From Parvimonas micra (lineage in GTDB: Bacteria > Bacillota > Clostridia > Tissierellales > Peptoniphilaceae), in assembly GCF_037482165.1 (NCBI RefSeq), contig NZ_CP148048.1:806001-870000 (forward strand): DNA of 64,000 nucleotides. The letters run 5' to 3'. How positions within the stretch are numbered: the stretch's first letter is position 1; each line of letters starts with the position of its first letter. Below are positions 58,075 through 64,000 of the stretch, in pieces. The notes under the pieces were generated by a model, which saw only the letters and a list, made by a program, of their open reading frames with translations, made no database searches and was not told the DNA's origin. A program made the translations under genes and the position numbers.

Positions 58075-58419
58075 CTACATATCTCTACTTGCTATAATAT
58101 TTGCCCCAGTATCTAATACATTTTCCAAAATTATATCTCCAACTTTTACGGGAGAAACAACTTCAATCTTATTTAATTCTCTCATAATATCAAAAATCAT
58201 ATTTTTTGGAATTTCTTGTGAAGTTTTTACTGGTAATCTATTGTGTATAGCATTCTTTATCTTAACTGTTGAAGTTATAGTTCTGGTTGGAAATGTTAAT
58301 TCTTTTTTTCCATAATTTGAACCTTTTGGGCATTTATTTCCAACGACTTTATAATCATTTTCTTCATCAACTGATATTCTACAACCAACTGGACAAACGA
58401 TACAAACCATATCTTTCAT
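58075..58419 (-). CDS. DUF1667 domain protein, Cys-rich
   Basis: The 114-residue protein has four cysteines in the N-terminal third (CIVCPVGC and NKCPKG), a pattern suited to an iron-sulfur cluster or zinc. It lies two bases after the FAD oxidoreductase gene. In Clostridia this protein regularly accompanies the same two flavoproteins, suggesting that it is a small redox subunit of one complex. That role is inferred. Confidence 0.88.
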   Translation of the reverse strand: MKDMVCIVCPVGCRISVDEENDYKVVGNKCPKGSNYGKKELTFPTRTITSTVKIKNAIHNRLPVKTSQEIPKNMIFDIMRELNKIEVVSPVKVGDIILENVLDTGANIIASRDM

Positions 58420-58421
58420 AA

Positions 58422-59690
58422 TTACTCGTCTCCTTTTTTCATGGATATAACTATTTTATCTGTAGTTACAGATTCAATCTGTTTTTTTGTTAACGAAATT
58501 TTTTCCATTTCAGCAGGCGCAACATGTGGCCTTTTGAATTCTTTAATAATATTACCATTTTCATCCGTAACTGAAATTATAACATTTTTCTCAACGCTCT
58601 TTACCCTAAAAAATATTTCTAATTTATTTTCCAAATTCTCAACTCTTATATTTTGAGGAACTGTATAAAAAATTCCATCTCCATTTAAAATCTCAATCTT
58701 TCTACTTTCAAATAAATTATTATCAAAAATGTATTTTGCAGCGGCTCTTCCAGCCTTTTGACTTTCTCCTGTAACAAAATCAACTAAATCATGAACATGA
58801 CATACATTACCGCAAGCAAAAACTCCATCCATGCTTGTTTCCATATTTTCATAGACAAAAGCTCCTTTTGTTCTTCCATCAATTTCTATTCCAATTTCAC
58901 GAGTAATTTCATTTTCAGGAATTAATCCTACTGAAAGCAATAATGTATCACATTCTAATTCTATTTCAGTACCCTTTATAGGAATTCTATTTTCATCAAC
59001 CTTACTTATAACAACTTTTTCAAGTCTTTCTTTACCAATTATATTAGTTACTGTATGTGATAAAAGTAAAGGAATATTATAATCATTTAAACATTGTACA
59101 ATATTTCTTGCTAATCCATTTGAATAAGGCATAAGTTCAACGCACGCGATAACCTCAGCTCCCTCTAATGATAATCTTCTTGCCATTATTAATCCAATAT
59201 CTCCTGAACCTAAAATAACAATCTTTTTTCCACACATTAACCCTTGCATATTAACATACATTTGAGCAGATCCTGCAGTCAATACTCCTGAAGGTCTATC
59301 TCCCGGTATAGAAATTGCTCCTCTAGTTCTTTCTCGGCAACCCATAGCTAATATGATAGCCTTAGCTTGTATAACCTGATATCCATAGTCCTTACTTATA
59401 GCATGAATAACCTTATTTTTATCAAAATCTAATACCATTGAATTTAATCTTATTTCAACATTATATTCTTTTGCTAAATCAATAAATCTTTGGGCATATT
59501 CTGGTCCAGTTAATTCTTCCTTAAAATAATGTAATCCAAATCCATTATGGATGCATTGATTTAAAATTCCACCAGCTTCTTTATCTCTTTCTAAAATCAA
59601 TACTTTTTCTATCCCATTTTTTTTAGCTTCACATGCAGCAGCTAGTCCTGCAGGACCTCCTCCAATAACAACTAAATCATATTTTTCCAT
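58422..59690 (-). CDS. NAD(P)/FAD-dependent oxidoreductase of the G3P-oxidising trio
   Basis: The 422-residue flavoprotein has the FAD-binding GGGPAGLAAACEAKKNG at the start, a second dinucleotide motif VILGSGDIGLIMARR near residue 160, and GVFACGNVCHVHD, the C-terminal FAD motif. It resembles the pyridine-nucleotide-disulfide class but lacks a redox CxxC next to FAD. I chose the ATG giving MEKYDLVV; a GTG six codons earlier overlaps the upstream gene. It lies between the G3P-dehydrogenase-like gene and DUF1667. Confidence 0.88.
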   Translation of the reverse strand: MEKYDLVVIGGGPAGLAAACEAKKNGIEKVLILERDKEAGGILNQCIHNGFGLHYFKEELTGPEYAQRFIDLAKEYNVEIRLNSMVLDFDKNKVIHAISKDYGYQVIQAKAIILAMGCRERTRGAISIPGDRPSGVLTAGSAQMYVNMQGLMCGKKIVILGSGDIGLIMARRLSLEGAEVIACVELMPYSNGLARNIVQCLNDYNIPLLLSHTVTNIIGKERLEKVVISKVDENRIPIKGTEIELECDTLLLSVGLIPENEITREIGIEIDGRTKGAFVYENMETSMDGVFACGNVCHVHDLVDFVTGESQKAGRAAAKYIFDNNLFESRKIEILNGDGIFYTVPQNIRVENLENKLEIFFRVKSVEKNVIISVTDENGNIIKEFKRPHVAPAEMEKISLTKKQIESVTTDKIVISMKKGDE

Positions 59691-59700
59691 TTTAGACTTT

Positions 59701-61137
59701 TTACTCACTTTCTTTTGTTTTTCCTGTTATGATATAACTTCCAAAATTAGTATTATAAACTTCTTCAGGTGGAATATTTAGTTCTCTTGAAATAATATCT
59801 AATACTTTTGGACCGCAAAAACCACCTAAACAACGTCCCATTCCTGCTCCTGTTCTTTTTTTTACTGCACCGAGAGTTCTAGGTGGTAAAGGCATTCTTA
59901 ATGAATCTATAATTTCTCCCTCAGAAACTGTAATACATCTACAAATTATATTTCCATAAAGAGGATTTTCCTTAATTTTTTTTGCTCTTTCTTCAGAAGA
60001 TAAATGTTTTATTCTTATAATCTTTCTGCTATCAATATAATTTTCTTTTTCTACAAATTCAACACCAATTTTTTCTAAAATATCTAAACACATTAATCCT
60101 ATAGCTGCACAAGATGCTAGACCTGGAGATTTAATCCCTGCTAAATCGACAAAATTCTTACAACTTTTAGCCTCTCTAATTATAAAATCAGATTCTGTAC
60201 TATTTGCTCTCAACCCTGCAAAATTATTGATGTTTTCCCAGTATGGAATATTAGAAATAGTTTTTGAAACTTTATCTTTTACCTCATTTAATCCATCAAA
60301 TGATGTAGATTTATCAGAAATTTCAGAATTACTTTCTGCATTAGGTCCAATTATTATATTGTTATGTGATGTTGGAGCAATTAAAACTCCCTTACCAACT
60401 TTAGATGGACATTGAAATAAAACATGTTTAACTAAATCTTTTTGACTCTTATCTAATATAAAATATTGACCTTTAGATGGTGTAATCTCAAATTCCTTTT
60501 CACATACCATATTATGGACTTTATCTGAATTTACTCCAGCTGCATTTACTATATATTTAGATGTATATGTATTATCTTTTGTTTTTACTATAAATTTTTC
60601 ATCTTCTTTTATAATATCTACAACTTCACTATTTAATTTTATTTCAACTCCATTTGAAACTGCAACTTGAGACATTGCTATACATAATTCCCAAGGATCT
60701 ATTACTCCTGCACCTGGTGAAAACAAAGCTTTAGTAACAGTTTTATTAATATTGGGTTCTATTTTTTCAATTTCTTCTTTATCGATAATTTTTAAATTTT
60801 CAACACCATTTTTTATTCCATTATCCAATAATTTTTCTAAAGTTTTCTCGTCTTCTTTATTAAAAGCTAAAACTAAGGAACCACATTCATTATATTGAAC
60901 ATCTAATTTTTTTACCAATTCTTTAATTCTTTTTGAACCTTCTACATTTAACTTTGCCATTAATGTTCCAGATTCAGGATCATAACCTGAATGTAAAATT
61001 CCACTATTTGCCTTTGTAGTACCATCAGCGACATCAATTTCTTTTTCAAGTACTAAAACTTTTAAATCATACTTAGACAATTCATAGGCAACACTAGCTC
61101 CAACTACTCCACAACCTATTACTATAATATCATACAT
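59701..61137 (-). CDS. GlpA/LhgO-like FAD-dependent glycerol-3-phosphate dehydrogenase with BFD-like domain
   Basis: The 478-residue protein has a DAO-type FAD fold (IIVIGCGVVGASVAYELSK at the start, GILHSGYD, VDLAGIKSPGLASC late) and a C-terminal BFD-like [2Fe-2S] domain with CRC and RCLGGFC cysteines. Clostridial versions are annotated as anaerobic glycerol-3-phosphate dehydrogenase, or as an L-2-hydroxyglutarate oxidase-like enzyme; the substrate cannot be fixed here. No glpK or glpF lies nearby. With the next two genes it probably forms one flavin/iron-sulfur complex. Confidence 0.85.
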   Translation of the reverse strand: MYDIIVIGCGVVGASVAYELSKYDLKVLVLEKEIDVADGTTKANSGILHSGYDPESGTLMAKLNVEGSKRIKELVKKLDVQYNECGSLVLAFNKEDEKTLEKLLDNGIKNGVENLKIIDKEEIEKIEPNINKTVTKALFSPGAGVIDPWELCIAMSQVAVSNGVEIKLNSEVVDIIKEDEKFIVKTKDNTYTSKYIVNAAGVNSDKVHNMVCEKEFEITPSKGQYFILDKSQKDLVKHVLFQCPSKVGKGVLIAPTSHNNIIIGPNAESNSEISDKSTSFDGLNEVKDKVSKTISNIPYWENINNFAGLRANSTESDFIIREAKSCKNFVDLAGIKSPGLASCAAIGLMCLDILEKIGVEFVEKENYIDSRKIIRIKHLSSEERAKKIKENPLYGNIICRCITVSEGEIIDSLRMPLPPRTLGAVKKRTGAGMGRCLGGFCGPKVLDIISRELNIPPEEVYNTNFGSYIITGKTKESE

Positions 61138-61158
61138 TTCTCGTATCTCCCACTATCT

Positions 61159-61782
61159 TTACATATTTTTCATAAAAGGATTATTTTCTTTTTCAAACTG
61201 CAATGTACTTTCTGCTCCATGACCAGGCAATACTCTATAATCCTTTTTTAAATTATATAATTTTTTTACTGAGTTAATAATTTCATCAAAACTTCCAGTT
61301 GCTAAATCACTTCTCCCTATGCTCATCCTAAACAAGGTATCTCCTGAAAGCAATACACTATCCATAAGAATACAGATACTACCAACAGTATGTCCTGGTG
61401 TTTCCATTATACTTAGTTTTTCTCCATGAAAATCAATTATCTCTTCATCATATAACCATTTATCTGCTATCAACTCAATTCCTTTAAAAGGTGGAATTGA
61501 TTTTGATAAATTTATTATAGAATCTTTTAGTAATTCTTTTTCTTTTATACTTGCATAAATAGGTAAATTATATTTTTCTTTTATAATCTTGGCTGCACCA
61601 ATATGATCAGCGTGACCATGAGTCAACAATATAAATTCTAAATTGATTTTTTCTTCATCAACAAATTTTATAATATCATCACTATCTCCTCCTGGGTCAA
61701 CTATAAATCCATTTTTATTATCATTATAAACTATATAACAATTTACTGCATATACTCCAACAACAATTCTTTTTATATTCAT
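61159..61782 (-). CDS. MBL-fold metallo-hydrolase (glyoxalase II-like)
   Basis: The 207-residue cytoplasmic protein has the zinc motif THGHADHIGA (HxHxDH), a second His in TPGHTVGS, the Asp in LLSGDTLF, and the last His in LPGHGAEST. It is shorter than true glyoxalase II and lacks its C-terminal domain. The substrate is unknown. It lies between dtd and the GlpA-like gene, consistent with the common relA-dtd-MBL order in Firmicutes. Confidence 0.92.
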   Translation of the reverse strand: MNIKRIVVGVYAVNCYIVYNDNKNGFIVDPGGDSDDIIKFVDEEKINLEFILLTHGHADHIGAAKIIKEKYNLPIYASIKEKELLKDSIINLSKSIPPFKGIELIADKWLYDEEIIDFHGEKLSIMETPGHTVGSICILMDSVLLSGDTLFRMSIGRSDLATGSFDEIINSVKKLYNLKKDYRVLPGHGAESTLQFEKENNPFMKNM

Positions 61783-61791
61783 AATTTTCTC

Positions 61792-62241
61792 CTAATAGTT
61801 CTTTTTAGAGTCCAGCTGTATTGTAACAGGACCATCATTTTCTAACAATACTTTCATATCAGCTTGAAAAATTCCAGTCTTTACTAAAATATTATTATCG
61901 TAAAACAACTTTAAAAATTCTTCATATTTTTTTCTAGCTTCAAAACTTGATAAGCTATTATCAAAACTAGGCCTGTTTCCTTTTCTACAATCTCCATAAA
62001 GTGTAAATTGTGACACGACTAAAATTTCATATTCATTATCTAAAACAGAATGATTCATTTTATAATTATTATCTTCAAAAATCCTAAGATTTAAAGTTTT
62101 TTTATAAATATAATTTAAATCCTCAATAGTATCTTCTTTTCCAAAGCCAACAAAAAGAAGGAGTCCTTTGTTTATTCTGGACACTTCCTTCTCATCAACT
62201 ACTACTCTTGCAAAATTTACTCTTTGTATTACAGCTCTCAT
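61792..62241 (-). CDS. dtd: D-aminoacyl-tRNA deacylase
   Basis: Removes D-amino acids from tRNA. The 149-residue protein has MRAVIQRV at the start, LVVSQFTLYGDCRKGNRPSF with the SQFTLYG core, and the NDGPVTIQLDS end motif carrying the Gly-Pro proofreading pair. It overlaps the relA stop codon by one base. Confidence 0.96.
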   Translation of the reverse strand: MRAVIQRVNFARVVVDEKEVSRINKGLLLFVGFGKEDTIEDLNYIYKKTLNLRIFEDNNYKMNHSVLDNEYEILVVSQFTLYGDCRKGNRPSFDNSLSSFEARKKYEEFLKLFYDNNILVKTGIFQADMKVLLENDGPVTIQLDSKKNY

Positions 62242-64000
62242 TAGGCTCTCACCCTATATACGTCAAGTATACCTTTCAAAGATTTTATCTTATTAATTAG
62301 TCTATCAAGCTCATCAATATTTTTTATTTCTACAATAATGTTTGTAATAAAAGTTTTATCTTTTCCAGTTTTCGCAGTAATCCCAACTAAATTTAACTTT
62401 GATTCTGAAATAATATGCGCCACATCTGCTAATGCTCCAACTTGATCTAAAGAAATAACTGCAACTTCAACCTTGTAAAATAAATTTTTAGTATTACTCC
62501 ATTCAACAGCAATAAGTCTATCACGGTTTGTAACATTTTTTATGTTCGTGCAATTACTATTATGAACAGAAATCCCTCTTCCTTTTGTAATATAACCTAC
62601 AATTTCATCTCCTGGAAGCGGATTACAACATTTTGCAAAACTAACTTCAATATTATCTATTCCTTTTACAATAACACCTTTAGAATTTAATTTATTAGTT
62701 GTTTTTTCATTTTTTATTTTATTTATTATATCATCAGCAGATTCGTGATAATAATCGGTATAAAATTCTTTTAATCTTGGAATAATCTGTTTTAAATTTA
62801 TACTTCCAAAACCAATACCAGCATACATCTCATCAATTGAATTAAAACTTAATTTTTTTGCAATTTGTAAAAGCCAGTCTTCTTTTAAAATTTTACTATA
62901 AGTGAAACCTAATCGTCTAACTTCTTTTTCAAGCATATCTCTACCTTGAACAATATTTAAAGCTTTATTTTCTTTTTTAAACCATTGTTTTATTTTTGTC
63001 TTTGCTTGAGATGACTTAACTATCTTAAGCCAATCTTTACTAGGACCTGATGAATTAGGATTAGTTAGTATTTCTACTATATTTCCATTTTTTAATTTAT
63101 AATTTAATGGAACTATTCTACCATCAACTTTAGCACCAACACAATTATTTCCAACAGCTGTATGAACTTTATACGCAAAGTCAATAGGTGTTGCTCCAGC
63201 TATTAAATTAATAACATCTCCTTTTGGTGAAAAAACAAAAACTTCATCGGAAACAAAGTCTTCTTTAAAGGAAGTTATAAATTCTCTATTATCATTAACT
63301 TCTCTTTGCCAATCCATAAGTTGTCTAAGCCAAGTTAATTTATCATCAAAACTTGTACTTCTATCAACTCCAGCCTTATACTTCCAATGTGCAGCAATAC
63401 CATATTCTGCCGTCTTATGCATTTCAAAAGTTCTTATTTGTACTTCAAAAACATCACCTGAATTACTAATAAGAGTATTGTGCAAAGATTGATACAAATT
63501 TGGTTTAGGTACAGCAATATAGTCTTTAAATCTTGAAGGTATAGGTTTCCATTTAGAATGAACTATTCCTAAAACAGCGTAACAATCACTGATAGTTGGA
63601 ACTATAATTCTAACTGCTGTTAGGTCAAAAATTTCATCAAAGCTTTTATTTTGTTTATACATTTTCTTATATATACTATATAAACTTTTTGGTCTTCCAC
63701 TTATTTCACCTTGAATATTATGTTCTTTAAGGCTTTTACTTATTTCTTCAATTATATCATTTATAATCTTTTCTCTTTCACTTCTCTTTTTCTTAACTCT
63801 TTCTGCTAAGTCATAATATATTTCAGGTTCTAAGTATCTTAAAGATAAATCTTCAAGTTCCCATTTAACATTACTCATACCTAATCTATAGGCTAAGGGA
63901 GCATAAATTTCTAATGTTTCTTTTGCTTTTTCTAATTGCTTAGCTTTCTTCATATATTCTAAAGTTCTTATATTGTGAAGTCTATCGGCAATTTTTATTA
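62241..64000 (-). CDS. relA: RelA/SpoT family (p)ppGpp synthetase/hydrolase, 5' end outside window
   Basis: Makes and degrades (p)ppGpp, the stringent-response signal. About 585 C-terminal residues are visible. The frame is open to the right edge and begins IKIADRLHNIRTLEYM, the end of the HD hydrolase domain. Then come the synthetase domain with RPKSLYSIYKKM and EVQIRTFEMH, TGS (VFVFSPKGDVINL), the zinc-finger domain (AKCCNPLPGDEIVGYITKG) and a C-terminal ACT domain. Both activities are expected (Rel type). Confidence 0.96.
   Translation of the reverse strand, partial: IKIADRLHNIRTLEYMKKAKQLEKAKETLEIYAPLAYRLGMSNVKWELEDLSLRYLEPEIYYDLAERVKKKRSEREKIINDIIEEISKSLKEHNIQGEISGRPKSLYSIYKKMYKQNKSFDEIFDLTAVRIIVPTISDCYAVLGIVHSKWKPIPSRFKDYIAVPKPNLYQSLHNTLISNSGDVFEVQIRTFEMHKTAEYGIAAHWKYKAGVDRSTSFDDKLTWLRQLMDWQREVNDNREFITSFKEDFVSDEVFVFSPKGDVINLIAGATPIDFAYKVHTAVGNNCVGAKVDGRIVPLNYKLKNGNIVEILTNPNSSGPSKDWLKIVKSSQAKTKIKQWFKKENKALNIVQGRDMLEKEVRRLGFTYSKILKEDWLLQIAKKLSFNSIDEMYAGIGFGSINLKQIIPRLKEFYTDYYHESADDIINKIKNEKTTNKLNSKGVIVKGIDNIEVSFAKCCNPLPGDEIVGYITKGRGISVHNSNCTNIKNVTNRDRLIAVEWSNTKNLFYKVEVAVISLDQVGALADVAHIISESKLNLVGITAKTGKDKTFITNIIVEIKNIDELDRLINKIKSLKGILDVYRVRA

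Overview
The window is chromosomal DNA from a very AT-rich, strictly anaerobic Firmicute. Three things point to the Tissierellia/Peptoniphilaceae (a Parvimonas-like organism is my best guess, from memory): a complete selenoprotein glycine reductase operon, low-GC gene content with strong AGGAGG ribosome-binding sites, and a T-box-controlled valS. Almost all genes lie on the minus strand. I saw no phage, insertion sequence, CRISPR array, rRNA or tRNA gene.

Layout from left to right. 1-2.2 kb: 5' part of guaA and a BMP-family nucleoside-binding lipoprotein. 2.3-9.7 kb: a cell-shape cluster (long PBP2, mreD, mreC, mreB), radC, and a Gx-transporter/NusG-II membrane pair. 10-13.4 kb: a U32 peptidase and two small paralogous membrane proteins with their own promoter. 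13.4-16.4 kb: an uncharacterised three-gene cassette made of a cytoplasmic solute-binding-like protein, a Cys-rich GTPase and a soluble ABC ATPase, with no permease. 16.5-21.2 kb: a secreted protein of unknown function, OsmC, a DUF819 transporter, a methyltransferase, hpt and a small membrane protein. 21.2-24.2 kb: valS with its T-box leader. 24.4-32.1 kb: peroxiredoxin and trxB-grdE-grdA-grdB-grdC-grdD. GrdA and GrdB each contain an in-frame UGA read as selenocysteine. 32.2-40.3 kb: a Na/phosphate transporter, the cggR-gap-pgk-tpiA-eno glycolysis operon, and map. 40.4-46.4 kb: a nucleoside ABC transporter, yigZ, hflX and a small Xre regulator. 46.6-49.4 kb (plus strand): two tandem mgtE genes. 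49.5-51.2 kb: an S24-type repressor facing a 43-codon membrane protein across a four-operator switch, then maf. 51.2-58 kb: the truB(frameshifted)-nrnA-rbfA-infB-ylxR-nusA-rimP translation/transcription operon. 58-64 kb: a DUF1667/FAD-oxidoreductase/G3P-dehydrogenase-like trio, an MBL hydrolase, dtd and the 3' part of relA.

How the genes work together. Glycine reductase (GrdA-E plus TrxB) makes acetyl phosphate from glycine, and glycolysis under CggR supplies the carbohydrate side of energy metabolism. GuaA, Hpt and the BMP/ABC transporter form a purine salvage and synthesis group. The most interesting unexplained items are the SBP/GTPase/ABC cassette (13441-16368) and the S24 repressor/small membrane protein switch (49462-50398). 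Next come the probable NusA autoregulatory terminator ahead of rimP, the truB frameshift and a GC-rich palindromic element near 46.1 kb. All functional calls come from reading the sequence; no database search was possible.
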